A stretch of DNA of 59,275 nt. It comes from Flavobacterium araucananum (lineage in GTDB: Bacteria; Bacteroidota; Bacteroidia; Flavobacteriales; Flavobacteriaceae). The notes below the pieces were generated by a model. The model was not told where the DNA came from, ran no database searches, and saw only the letters and a program-made list of their open reading frames with translations. The position numbers were made by a program, and so were the translations under genes. Where the stretch lies: positions 58,765-118,039 of the forward strand of contig NZ_MUGS01000014.1 in NCBI RefSeq assembly GCF_002222055.1. The letters are read 5' to 3'. Below, one piece after another: positions 46,088 through 54,485 of this stretch (position 1 is the stretch's first letter; each line of letters opens with the position of its first letter).

Positions 46088-46735
46088 ATGTTTGAATTTT
46101 TAAGATTTTACATTGTCTATTTAGCTTTATTCTCAGGAATTATTGGATTGATCTCTCTCCATAAGCTCCCGAGCAAAAGAGCTAAATTTTTAGTTGCTTT
46201 AATTTGGTTCTCTGCTTTGACAGAGGTAGTTGGCTATCATTTTACAGAATGGACAGGCATATTAAATTATTATGTTTTTAATTTTTATATGTTCATCAGT
46301 TTTTCTGCCTATATACTATTGCTACGAAGTCTTTTATCAAAATACAACAACAAAATATCCGCCGTACTATTTCTAATATTGTTTATATTTTCATTCTTTC
46401 TGAATTTTTTATACTTCAAAGAAGATATGAATCATTCCTTTATTTATAGCTTTGCTATTGGTGTTCTGCTAGTTATGATATTATCTTGCTTATATTTGGT
46501 AGAAATTTTTAATTCGGATCAGATCTTAAATTTCAAGAAGTCCGTTTATTTTTGGTACATCATGGGAATATTAATCTTTCACGTACCATTTTTGCCTTTC
46601 ATGCTTGCCATAAACTGGTTTTTAATCGTACATGACGAATCAGTATTTAGTCTGGTATTGTTTATTTTAAATATTCTAACACACAGTTGTTTTATCATTG
46701 GATTTTTATGGAGCGAAAAGAAATACAATTATTAG
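46088..46735 (+). CDS. Integral membrane protein preceding the sensor kinase
   Basis: 215 residues with about six or seven hydrophobic helices and little soluble part. No family recognised. It overlaps the kinase gene start by 28 bases, and so may act as the membrane input for the kinase, which has just one helix of its own. Confidence 0.78.
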   Translation: MFEFLRFYIVYLALFSGIIGLISLHKLPSKRAKFLVALIWFSALTEVVGYHFTEWTGILNYYVFNFYMFISFSAYILLLRSLLSKYNNKISAVLFLILFIFSFFLNFLYFKEDMNHSFIYSFAIGVLLVMILSCLYLVEIFNSDQILNFKKSVYFWYIMGILIFHVPFLPFMLAINWFLIVHDESVFSLVLFILNILTHSCFIIGFLWSEKKYNY

Positions 46736-47493
46736 TAATTTCATTAGGGATCGTTTTCTTTAGTTTACTGGTCACTTTACTGGTTATATTTTTTTATTTT
46801 TTAAAGAAAAAAAACAATTATCTGGTAGAGAAAATGGAATCTGAGCTTTACTTTCAATCTGAATTGGTAAAAACCAGAATAGAAATTAAAGATCAGACGC
46901 TTTCTGAAATTAGCAAGGAACTGCACGATAATATTGGTCAGATTGTATCTGTTGGGATCATGCAGCTCAATATGTACATCAATAGCGGCAAAGCAATTCA
47001 GGGAAACGAATTAATTGATCTTAAGGAAATCCTGGCAAAATCGCTGGATGAAATTAGAATTTTGTCCCGAATCATCAATAAAGACAATTTACTGCACAGC
47101 AATTTTATTGAAGCGATAAAACAAGATTTGGAACGTATAAAAAAGCTTAAAAATATTCAGTTCAAATACCATCTTACAGGCGGAATGCCACAGATTAATG
47201 AAGAACACGATTTATTTATTTACAGGATTTTTCAGGAAGCCTTACACAATAGTCTGAAACATTCTCACAGTGATTTGTTTGAAGTAGCTATTACTACCAC
47301 TGACACTTTATTTTGCTTAAGATTTAGAGATTTTGGAATTGGTTACGATCCGCTCAAAACAAATTCCGGAATTGGATTGAACAACATGAAATTAAGAGCC
47401 AAACTAATTGGTGCAACATTAATCATGAAATCAGACACAACAGGAACAACCGTAACCTTAGAATACCCCTTAACGAAACCCAATGAAACCTAA
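46708..47493 (+). CDS. Sensor histidine kinase (NarL/LuxR-partner, HisKA_3 type)
   Basis: 261 residues from the ATG at 46708; the frame opens at 46687, but the conserved start MERKEIQLLVISL fits better. One N-terminal membrane helix, then the HisKA_3 motif ISKELHDNIGQ with the phospho-accepting His, and an HATPase domain (YRIFQEALHNSLKHSHSDLF N-box, FRDFGIGYDP G1 box, GIGLNNMKLRAKLIGA). It overlaps the response-regulator gene by 11 bases; they form a two-component pair. Confidence 0.93.
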   Translation: MERKEIQLLVISLGIVFFSLLVTLLVIFFYFLKKKNNYLVEKMESELYFQSELVKTRIEIKDQTLSEISKELHDNIGQIVSVGIMQLNMYINSGKAIQGNELIDLKEILAKSLDEIRILSRIINKDNLLHSNFIEAIKQDLERIKKLKNIQFKYHLTGGMPQINEEHDLFIYRIFQEALHNSLKHSHSDLFEVAITTTDTLFCLRFRDFGIGYDPLKTNSGIGLNNMKLRAKLIGATLIMKSDTTGTTVTLEYPLTKPNET

Positions 47494-48127
47494 AAACAAA
47501 ATTATTATTGTAGACGATCATTTGCTCTTTTCGCAAGCACTCGAACTTTTGATTAATAGCTTTAAAGACTTTGAAGTAATCAATCGCTTTGAAAACGGAA
47601 AAGTATTTATCTCGTACTTGCAGGAAAACATCGATTCTGATGTTGATCTAATATTATTAGATGTCAATATGCCTGTTTTAGACGGTGTAAGTACCATGAA
47701 ATGGATTAAAGAGAATAGACCTGATCTTAAAGTAATCGCACTATCTGTAAACGACGACGAAGAAATTATTATAAAAATGCTAACCAATGGTGCAAAAGGA
47801 TATTTGCTTAAAGATACATCGCCGGAGAACTTTAAAGACGGCATTATATCGGTTATCGAAAAAGGTTTTTATTTTACCGAAATAGTTTCTGATGTGCTGG
47901 TTAAAAAAGCCAACAGCGATTCGACAAAAATCAACTTAAAAGACAAGGAAATCATTTTTATAAAACATGCCTGTACGGAGAAAACATATAAAGAAATTGC
48001 TTCAGAAATGTGTCTGAGTCCCAAAACAATCGACGGATATCGGGAATGTTTGTTTGACAAGTTAGAAATCAAAACCCGTATAGGTTTAGTATTATATGCC
48101 ATTAAAAACAAAATTGTCTTAGTGTAA
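47483..48127 (+). CDS. Response regulator, REC + LuxR-type HTH
   Basis: 214 residues. The receiver domain has the acidic pair in IIIVDDH, the phosphorylation site Asp60 in LILLDVNMP and the conserved Lys in GAKGYLLKDT. The C-terminal LuxR-type helix-turn-helix is KDKEIIFIKHACTEKTYKEIASEMCLSPKTIDGYRECLFDKL. Partner of the kinase upstream. Targets probably include its own promoter and the divergent muramidase operon (inference). Confidence 0.95.
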   Translation: MKPKNKIIIVDDHLLFSQALELLINSFKDFEVINRFENGKVFISYLQENIDSDVDLILLDVNMPVLDGVSTMKWIKENRPDLKVIALSVNDDEEIIIKMLTNGAKGYLLKDTSPENFKDGIISVIEKGFYFTEIVSDVLVKKANSDSTKINLKDKEIIFIKHACTEKTYKEIASEMCLSPKTIDGYRECLFDKLEIKTRIGLVLYAIKNKIVLV

Positions 48128-48150
48128 AGAAACTAAGACAATCTTGTTTT
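48113..48150 (+). terminator. Terminator after the response regulator
   Basis: ATTGTCTTAG (48113-48122) pairs exactly with CTAAGACAAT (48133-48142), followed by CTTGTTTT. The stem overlaps the stop codon. Confidence 0.75.
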
Positions 48151-48167
48151 GATTATTCTGAATCTTA

Positions 48168-48680
48168 TTAATACGTTATTGCAGCAAAAATTGGGTTTCC
48201 CTTAATTTTTTCTCTTCCGTTCAGGAAACTTAATTCCATCAGGAAGTTGCATTGTACAATTACGCCGCCCAATTTCTCGACTAATTCGCAAACCGCTTTT
48301 GCGGTGCCTCCAGTTGCCAGAACATCGTCATGAATCAAAACCCTGTCTCCTTTTTTTATGGCGTCTGTATGCATTTCTAAGCTATCTGAACCATATTCTA
48401 ATTCATACGAAGCCGAAATTGTATCATAAGGTAATTTTTTTGGCTTTCGAACGGGAATAAAACCTGCATTTAGTTCCTGCGCCAACAATATCCCGAAGAA
48501 AAAACCGCGACTTTCTGCTCCTACTACCTTATCGATTTTTTGCCCTTGCAACGATTCGACTAAAATATTAAGGCATTCTTTGGTTGCAATTGGGTCATTT
48601 AGTAGTGGTGTTATATCTTTAAACAAAATTCCTTCTTTAGGAAAACCCTGAATATCACGTATATAATTTTTAATCTGCAT
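48168..48680 (-). CDS. apt: Adenine phosphoribosyltransferase
   Basis: Purine salvage enzyme converting adenine and PRPP to AMP. 170 residues, normal length. IRDIQGFPKEGILFKDITPLL at the start, VGAESRGFFFG in the middle and the PRPP-binding VLIHDDVLATGGTAKAV are all typical. Single gene next to tRNA-Arg. Confidence 0.96.
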   Translation of the reverse strand: MQIKNYIRDIQGFPKEGILFKDITPLLNDPIATKECLNILVESLQGQKIDKVVGAESRGFFFGILLAQELNAGFIPVRKPKKLPYDTISASYELEYGSDSLEMHTDAIKKGDRVLIHDDVLATGGTAKAVCELVEKLGGVIVQCNFLMELSFLNGREKIKGNPIFAAITY

Positions 48681-48708
48681 TTTTTTTTATTTTTATGTTA
48701 TTTTTCTC

Positions 48709-48738
48709 TTGTATATCTCACATTTATCTCTATCTTTG
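48709..48738 (+). promoter_or_regulatory. Promoter of tRNA-Arg
   Basis: TTG at 48709-48711, 19 bases, then TATCTTTG at 48731-48738: both boxes in correct spacing, about 56 bases before the mature tRNA 5' end. Confidence 0.65.
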
Positions 48739-48794
48739 CACCCGCAATAAGCGCTCAACAAAGCTACGAAAATTTAGCTTAATTGAAAACAAAA

Positions 48795-48868
48795 GGCCTC
48801 GTGGCGCAACTGAATAGCGCACTTGATTACGGCTCAAGAGGTTACTGGTTTGAATCCAGTCGAGGTCA
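48795..48868 (+). tRNA. tRNA-Arg (anticodon ACG)
   Basis: All four stems fold: acceptor GGCCTCG/CGAGGTC (48795-48801 with 48861-48867), D-stem GCGC/GCGC, anticodon stem CTTGA/TCAAG with loop TTACGGC (anticodon ACG, 48829-48831), T-stem ACTGG/CCAGT, discriminator A48868, CCA not encoded. The T-loop is TTTGAAT, with U rather than C at position 56, and the D-loop AACTGAATA has A at position 19, a compensating change. The 3' part is the antisense of the recombinase C-terminus. Confidence 0.96.
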
Positions 48869-50384
48869 CTACTCGGGACAAAAGAAAAATATCATCTTTT
48901 GTCCCGTTTTTTTTTGCCCGTAATCTATTGTTTACCAAGTATATACAGTTGACCATTTCGTTGATTCTAGCGGTTTGAATTTTGTTTTCTCGAAATGTAA
49001 AATTTTCAGGAAAAATTAAACCAATTATCTCCCTTGAATCGGCTAAACTAGCATTATCAAAGGCTTCACCAAGCTTTAGGAGGTTTTCCAATCCTGAGTT
49101 CGTTAAATACTCTATATTCCCTCTGTCGTCCTCTACATTTCCCATCTCTTTTTCCAGATTACTGATAATTTCATTGTATTCATTCTTCATCAGATTATAG
49201 TCCTCAGCATCAATTTTCTCACTTACTAATAAATTTCTGGCAACTGATAATTTCTTTTCGTAAGCTGCAATTTGTTCAAGCGACTTCTTTTTTTCGTTAG
49301 CTACTAATCCAGTGTGTTCTCTGTATCCTTCAAGCAAAACTGCCGCATATAGTTTCTTTACCTCTTGTAAAGGTTTGAATTTGTTTAAATTATCTTTAAA
49401 TATTTTATTGACAATCTCAGAGTTAACTCTCCATTTACAATCTTTATGACAATGATAATAGTAGTAATATTTATTCCTTCCTTTACATTTGCTGCCTGTT
49501 AACTTCTGACCGCATTCGGGACATAGAAAGAAACCTCGCAATGGGAAATTTTCAATTGTCTTAATCTTTGGCCTATATGTCCTCGCTTTACTGTCAAGTA
49601 CATCTTGTACGCGATAAAATAAGCCATCACTAATAACGGCATCGTGTTGGCCAGTTACCCATCTTTCTTCTTCATCTCTGTATTTAGGAACAACTATTTT
49701 TCCGCAGTAAAGTGGATTCCTAAGAATGACCCACAAGTTGCTTTTGGACAATATAAGCCCTTTGTCCTTGGCCATCTGGTAAATAGATTCAGTACTAAAA
49801 ACATTTCTTGCAACCTGTTCGAATATCCAAATAAGTTTTGCCGCTTTCTCCGGTACAATGGCAATATATTTTTTCCCATCCTCGGTTACTTTATTGGCGT
49901 ATCCATAAGGAGCCATCCCCATATGCCTGCCTTCTTTCTTACCTCGTCTAAGCCCCTGAAAAGTATTTAGTGCTTTTCTGTCGTTCTCAACCTCAGGCGC
50001 AGCCAGATAAAATGCAAGCATCATTTTGTTTTCCGGAACACTCAGGTCAAGTGGCTGCTCTATAGCCTGAGGATCTATACCCAGTTTTCTTAAAACATTG
50101 ATCATTTGGTAAGCATCACCTGCATTACGACTGAACCTGTCCCACTTCATAAAAAGAACCAGATTAATTTTATTTTTATATTTTTTTACATCAGCCAGAA
50201 ATTTTTTCCACTGAGGCCTATTAAAAGTCTTCGCTGAGTGATCTTCATAAATTACATTACGTATCTGTATTTGGTTTATGCTGCAATATTTTCTTAGCAT
50301 TTCTTCCTGATGACGCTGTGAGAACCCTTTCTCTGCTTGCTCGTCGGTACTCACTCTGATATATAAGTCCGCTATCTTGCTCAT
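48834..50384 (-). CDS. Large serine recombinase (element integrase)
   Basis: 516 residues. Catalytic N-terminal resolvase domain with LYIRVSTDEQAEKGFSQ (Ser12 nucleophile), FMKWDRFSRN and the family helix. Then a recombinase domain (GRHMGMAPYGYANKV, NPLYCGKI), a zinc ribbon (CPECGQKL ... CHKDCK) and a coiled coil. Integrates or excises circular DNA between attB/attP sites. The last 11 or so codons come from the tRNA-Arg antisense strand (ending STGFKPVTS), so the integrated tRNA site supplies the stop codon. Confidence 0.93.
   Translation of the reverse strand: MSKIADLYIRVSTDEQAEKGFSQRHQEEMLRKYCSINQIQIRNVIYEDHSAKTFNRPQWKKFLADVKKYKNKINLVLFMKWDRFSRNAGDAYQMINVLRKLGIDPQAIEQPLDLSVPENKMMLAFYLAAPEVENDRKALNTFQGLRRGKKEGRHMGMAPYGYANKVTEDGKKYIAIVPEKAAKLIWIFEQVARNVFSTESIYQMAKDKGLILSKSNLWVILRNPLYCGKIVVPKYRDEEERWVTGQHDAVISDGLFYRVQDVLDSKARTYRPKIKTIENFPLRGFFLCPECGQKLTGSKCKGRNKYYYYYHCHKDCKWRVNSEIVNKIFKDNLNKFKPLQEVKKLYAAVLLEGYREHTGLVANEKKKSLEQIAAYEKKLSVARNLLVSEKIDAEDYNLMKNEYNEIISNLEKEMGNVEDDRGNIEYLTNSGLENLLKLGEAFDNASLADSREIIGLIFPENFTFRENKIQTARINEMVNCIYLVNNRLRAKKNGTKDDIFLLSRVVTSTGFKPVTS
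48874..48914 (+). terminator. Terminator of tRNA-Arg, inside the recombinase gene
   Basis: CGGGACAAAAG (48874-48884) and CTTTTGTCCCG (48896-48906) pair perfectly and are followed by a nine-base T-run. It terminates the tRNA transcript on the plus strand; on the minus strand the same bases encode recombinase residues. Confidence 0.85.
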
Positions 50385-50417
50385 TTTGTTTTATTTAAAT
50401 GTTTCAACACAGCGATA

Positions 50418-51227
50418 TTAGCAATTATTCTTTGGAATGGGCTGTGCCCGGAAATCTTTTAAATTGAGGAAAAATCCCCTGTTTGCTGTCATGCCCTCAC
50501 GAAACAAATTCCACAATAGCGAGCATCCCATCTGCGCCAAAGCGGAATTAATAAACAAATCCTGCTTTTCGAGCGCCTCGGCAAGTGAACAGCTCGGCGT
50601 GTCGTCCTTCGTTTCAGATTCCTGTAAAAGCTCCCCAAATTCCTCTGTCACAAATGGCAGGCGCTCCACGGTTTCAAATTTTTCGGACTTGGGCTGTGGG
50701 ATTTCCCCAATAGTCGATAATACAACCTGTCCTGTATACTGGCTATTGCCAAAATCCATCCAGTATTTGGGGTCGTCCCTGTGATGTCTTTGGTTGCTGT
50801 TTTTTAAAATATCGGCTATGTCAAAACGGGACTTTGCAGTGTCCGTACAAGTAATATAAATACTTGCCTTTGCATTAGTCGGCAGTTTTCCAAAGCTGTC
50901 CCTTTCAAATTTTACGGTTTCCGCTTTCCAGTGCGTGCCTGTAAAACGATTCGCTCTATTGATGAGTGCCACGGATTTGTAAAGACCGACCTCACTGGGC
51001 GCAAAACGCTGTCTGCCAAGGTTGGCATTTGTGATAATATCATTATCCCAAAGGCGCACCGACAGCCCTGCATGCCCGAGCGCTGTAAGGCTGTGGTTCA
51101 TTTCCACAAGCGCAGTAAGCACCTTTGAACCTGTACCGCCTGCCCCTATTACGTTTACTGCAATTGGGTTGGTCGGGCTAATGAGGTAAGGGTCTGTAAA
51201 GTGTATTTTGGTTTTCTCAGGTTTCAT
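50418..51227 (-). CDS. PRTRC system ThiF-family protein (E1-like adenylyltransferase)
   Basis: 269 residues. The Rossmann ATP loop GAGGTGSK is at 28-35, and the E1-type DNDIITNANLGRQRF at 61-75 follows the canonical D-x-D-x-I-x-x-x-N-L-x-R-Q pattern. YITCTDTAKSRF (124-135) is the loop with the conserved Asp. Cys213 in PSCSLAEAL is a candidate thioester Cys. ThiF/E1 proteins adenylate the C-terminal Gly of ubiquitin-like proteins. It sits in a PRTRC cassette and overlaps the B gene by four bases. Base composition is richer in GC than the chromosome. Confidence 0.92.
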   Translation of the reverse strand: MKPEKTKIHFTDPYLISPTNPIAVNVIGAGGTGSKVLTALVEMNHSLTALGHAGLSVRLWDNDIITNANLGRQRFAPSEVGLYKSVALINRANRFTGTHWKAETVKFERDSFGKLPTNAKASIYITCTDTAKSRFDIADILKNSNQRHHRDDPKYWMDFGNSQYTGQVVLSTIGEIPQPKSEKFETVERLPFVTEEFGELLQESETKDDTPSCSLAEALEKQDLFINSALAQMGCSLLWNLFREGMTANRGFFLNLKDFRAQPIPKNNC

Positions 51228-51952
51228 GATAATAGGTTTTTAAGCGTTTTGTTACTGCTTTTCAATGCTTCCTTTGGAAAGGCTCTGCCTGTTGCGACAA
51301 GGTCTTTCCACAGGCTGACACAATTACCCTTTACAGGGCTATTTTCTCTCATAAGGTGGCTGAAGTAGCTGTTAAAGAAATAATCCTCCCACGCCCTTGT
51401 AAATTCCTCCACCGATGCAGAGTTTTTAATATCGATACTGACTGAACCCATACATACCCTGCCATCCTCATAGATATTGAAAAATGGTGCATAGTACAGC
51501 GGTGTTTTTTCCGTAGGTCTCCTGTTACTTAAAAGCGCAAATACCCGCAGGCTGTTTTTGTCCGCCTGCCAGATCATGGGAGGCACAAACCCCTGACCGC
51601 TCTGAATCCCTAAACCCTCTATAAAATAAAGCGGTCTTTTTTGGGATTTGGTGTACCATAGCACAGCGCCTTTATCCCTGTTTGCATTGATACGCAAAAT
51701 GCTTGTCGGGAGAATTCCGCCCGATTGTAGAAAGGCGGTTTGCTTCTGCTTTTCAGTTGTAAGCGCCTTAGCAAGCGCCCCCGCCTCCCTCTCTGTAAGC
51801 GGATGGGCATTTATCGGAATACCGTTCTTATCCATATCAAAATGCTCTACATACATATCTTTATCTAAACCTTTACTTTCATAAAAAACAAGGGCGGATT
51901 TCGGGTGGTAAAGCGTCCCGAAATCCTCTGTTATATCAATTAAATTATTCAT
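51224..51952 (-). CDS. PRTRC system protein B (E2-like)
   Basis: About 242 residues from the ATG at 51952; the longer frame to 52057 lies inside the upstream gene. The segment YAPFFNIYEDGRVCMGSVSI (154-173) mirrors the E2 ubiquitin-conjugating signature HPN...G.VCL.I, with Cys167 in the active-site position. From memory this family is covered by the prokaryotic E2 family D model (Pfam). Partner of the E1-like ThiF protein. Conjugation activity is inference from motif and neighbourhood. Confidence 0.85.
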   Translation of the reverse strand: MNNLIDITEDFGTLYHPKSALVFYESKGLDKDMYVEHFDMDKNGIPINAHPLTEREAGALAKALTTEKQKQTAFLQSGGILPTSILRINANRDKGAVLWYTKSQKRPLYFIEGLGIQSGQGFVPPMIWQADKNSLRVFALLSNRRPTEKTPLYYAPFFNIYEDGRVCMGSVSIDIKNSASVEEFTRAWEDYFFNSYFSHLMRENSPVKGNCVSLWKDLVATGRAFPKEALKSSNKTLKNLLS

Positions 51953-53120
51953 TTTCGTGGTATTTATAGTTATACAGTAAAGCGCACAGTTCATCCAAAA
52001 GGGCAAACAATCGGCTTTCAAAATCAAGGCTGTTCTCTGTCGGTTCACTTCCGTCAAAGCATTTTAAAATGGTCGGCTCATCCATTGTCCCATACTCGTT
52101 AAACTCATTGTTGATGCTCTCTTCAATGCTTTCATAAAGCCATCCTTTGGTATCGGAAATAAAGGAAATGTACTTTTCCATCCCGATACTCTCACTTTCC
52201 GTGTCTTCGTCTCCCTCCTCATAATGTGTTGGTGCATTTCGAAAAATGCTCTCATTAGGATAGTCGGTAAATAATGCAAAAGCTTTTTTTGCTATAAGAA
52301 AACATTCGTTATCAAAGGGATCAAGGCTGTTAAAGCTATTTAAACGCTTTTCGAACACGGCTAAATTCATGCGGTTGAAAATCTTCTTTTCGATACAGTC
52401 CCCGATAAGTTCCGCCTTGTCAAACTCCCGCACGTAACGCTCATTTTCATCCCTGTCCTCGTCCTGCGCTGTCCATTCCCTGTGCATCTCATAGAGCCAG
52501 TACAGATAACTACCCTGCTGTCTGAAATACGGTACATCGGCAATATGATACAGATACGAGCAGACAGATAAAAGCAAGTGCGCATTTTGTTTGTGCTTCG
52601 GTTCTCTGAGCATTTGATAAATCGGTTCTATAGGGATATAATACAGAGTTGTGCCCGTGCTGTATTTTTCCTCGCTGAGAAGATACGTTCTGTGGCTGTA
52701 CTGAATTGCCCGCAGTTCGGAAAAGTTCCCCACACTTTTTTTTAGCTTCTCTTCCAAATCCCATAAAGCGAGTGCCGTATTATAGGGATATTCAAAATGA
52801 CGGGTCAGCATCGGCACAATATGGTAATGCTCTGCTAGGCTGTCAAGGGAGGCATAAAAATCGCTTTCCATTTTGGAAATATCCTGACAAGCCTGTACCG
52901 TTTTATTCTCTTGTAGTCTGGGCAGAAATGAAACCTTTAGAAAACCATCGGTAGCATCCCCGCAGGTACTGACCTTTGCTTGTCTTTCTGCACCTCGCCT
53001 GCATCTTTTGGTCTCTGCATCCAATGCATAAACCCTGCGAGCTGTGCGTGAAGCTGTTTTTGTCTTTTTCGCTCGGGCAGTTGCACTGTTCCCGATATGA
53101 TTGTCTGTTGCATAATTCAT
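51945..53120 (-). CDS. PRTRC-cassette hypothetical (391 aa, possibly protein F)
   Basis: 391 residues, soluble, helical in the second half, with a basic N-terminus (ARAKKTKTASRTARRVYALDAETKRCRR) that could bind nucleic acid. Its place between C and B fits the PRTRC F position, but I could not match F by motif, so the name is tentative. Overlaps the start of B by 8 bases. GC-rich relative to the chromosome. Confidence 0.7.
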   Translation of the reverse strand: MNYATDNHIGNSATARAKKTKTASRTARRVYALDAETKRCRRGAERQAKVSTCGDATDGFLKVSFLPRLQENKTVQACQDISKMESDFYASLDSLAEHYHIVPMLTRHFEYPYNTALALWDLEEKLKKSVGNFSELRAIQYSHRTYLLSEEKYSTGTTLYYIPIEPIYQMLREPKHKQNAHLLLSVCSYLYHIADVPYFRQQGSYLYWLYEMHREWTAQDEDRDENERYVREFDKAELIGDCIEKKIFNRMNLAVFEKRLNSFNSLDPFDNECFLIAKKAFALFTDYPNESIFRNAPTHYEEGDEDTESESIGMEKYISFISDTKGWLYESIEESINNEFNEYGTMDEPTILKCFDGSEPTENSLDFESRLFALLDELCALLYNYKYHENE

Positions 53121-53135
53121 GGCTTTAAATTTTGG

Positions 53136-53354
53136 TTAGCCTTTTGTTCCCATTACCGTTTCAAATCGGTACTCCACCGCATCATCCCTGATAACAGGGG
53201 CTGATATTTTGGCGGTGGTCAGTATCGGATAGGTCGGGGCATAAAAATTCAGTACCGCTTCGGTGCTCCATCTTGGCTCGGGGTCAAAAAGCCTTATTTC
53301 CTGCCCCTTGTCTTTGAGTATAAAAACCCGCTGTAATTGTGTCGCTAGTAACAT
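53136..53354 (-). CDS. PRTRC system protein C (ubiquitin-like, ends in Gly)
   Basis: 72 residues, close to ubiquitin's 76. The predicted order is beta-grasp: RVFILKDK and QEIRLFDP strands, helix STEAVLNFYAPTYP, then ILTTAKIS and VEYRFETVM strands. It ends with GTKG, leaving a bare C-terminal Gly that needs no trimming before activation. From memory the family corresponds to the Pfam Prok_Ub model. It would be the substrate of the E1-like ThiF and E2-like B proteins; no conjugation target is known. Confidence 0.88.
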   Translation of the reverse strand: MLLATQLQRVFILKDKGQEIRLFDPEPRWSTEAVLNFYAPTYPILTTAKISAPVIRDDAVEYRFETVMGTKG

Positions 53355-53381
53355 GATTTCATTATTATTTAGATTAATATC

Positions 53382-54053
53382 CTACTCCTCTGCTTCGGGG
53401 TCATCTTCCCAGTTTTCCATGTCCTCTGCGTCAATTTCTTCCCCCTCCGTTTCGGGCTCTTGCACATTGGCATTGCCATAGTCAGGAAAAAGTGCCTCTC
53501 GGGACGGTTCGGTCTTTGCGGTTTCCGTTGTACTGCCGAACAGATCGGGCGCAAATTTTGCCGACAGTTCGGATTTGCGTCTTCGTATTTCCTCCGCCTT
53601 AAAGGGAAACTCATGTATTTCGGGCACTTTTATCCATGCCTCACGGAATTTCCCCTCCTTTTCCAGTTCGTCCGCCTTTGCCATAGCTTCGCTGAACTTT
53701 TTATCCTTGGCTTCTTGCTCTTTTTTCTTGCTGTCGGCTTTCTCTTTTTCCATAGCCGACTGCTTTTTGGTATCTTCAAGCTGTTTCATATAGCCTTCCA
53801 TATCAACCATAAGATCCGAGGCGGACTCCATGGGCGTAGTGATATTCTCAAAAAAACCGCTGTCGAGTTCCTCGGCTGTTCCCCTGAGGTTCAAAGGAGG
53901 TATGCTGTGCTTGGCATTGTCCCCACACGTCTCGTTTTGGAGCATAACCAGTACGATAAGCCTGTCCTCTGCCCCTTTGGCAATTGTAATGTGCAAATCG
54001 CCTATAATCTGCAACTGTGCTATCTGATTGAAAAAATTAGTTGTCGTTTCCAT
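53382..54053 (-). CDS. PRTRC system protein E
   Basis: 223 residues. The N-terminal domain METTTNFFNQIAQLQIIGDLHITIAKGAEDRLIVLVMLQNE matches PRTRC E proteins, followed by NLRGTAEELDSGFFENI, a long charged coiled coil (MKQLEDTKKQSAMEKEKADSKKKEQEAKDKKF) and a very acidic C-terminus. Function unknown. Overlaps the 54037 gene by 17 bases, so it is co-transcribed. Confidence 0.88.
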   Translation of the reverse strand: METTTNFFNQIAQLQIIGDLHITIAKGAEDRLIVLVMLQNETCGDNAKHSIPPLNLRGTAEELDSGFFENITTPMESASDLMVDMEGYMKQLEDTKKQSAMEKEKADSKKKEQEAKDKKFSEAMAKADELEKEGKFREAWIKVPEIHEFPFKAEEIRRRKSELSAKFAPDLFGSTTETAKTEPSREALFPDYGNANVQEPETEGEEIDAEDMENWEDDPEAEE

Positions 54054-54411
54054 AATTTAATTTTAATTTTTTAATGATTGACTCTATAACGCTCTGCTCA
54101 TCATGCCCTAACCTGTAGAGGCGTTCGATGTAGCTTTTCATATTTTCCTGATATTCCTTTTCTCCCTCTTCCCCTTTTAAGATAAGCAGATGGGTGTTCC
54201 AGTCCCCTACTGCTTCCCTGATGATGGCTATAAGCTTTTGGGCGTACTTTTTTTCGGCTGTCTGGCTTGTTTTTGAAAGCCCCAGTTCTACATACATGTC
54301 CAAAATATGCCAATACACCCGTGCTTCCTTGCCTATACTGCGGTGTTTGCTGACAAATTGATTATAGAGATACAGTATAAACTCAAAATTGTTGCTGTCC
54401 TTCCTTGCCAT
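54037..54411 (-). CDS. Element-borne hypothetical (124 aa)
   Basis: 124 residues, soluble and helical, no recognised family. It overlaps the start of the PRTRC E gene by 17 bases, so it likely belongs to the same transcript. A small accessory of the mobile element; function unknown. Confidence 0.6.
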   Translation of the reverse strand: MARKDSNNFEFILYLYNQFVSKHRSIGKEARVYWHILDMYVELGLSKTSQTAEKKYAQKLIAIIREAVGDWNTHLLILKGEEGEKEYQENMKSYIERLYRLGHDEQSVIESIIKKLKLNYGNDN

Positions 54412-54485
54412 AATTCCTGCGCTTTTATATTATTGAATTGTGTAGAATGTTCAACCCTGCTATCGCATCACTAAAACCTGATTTT

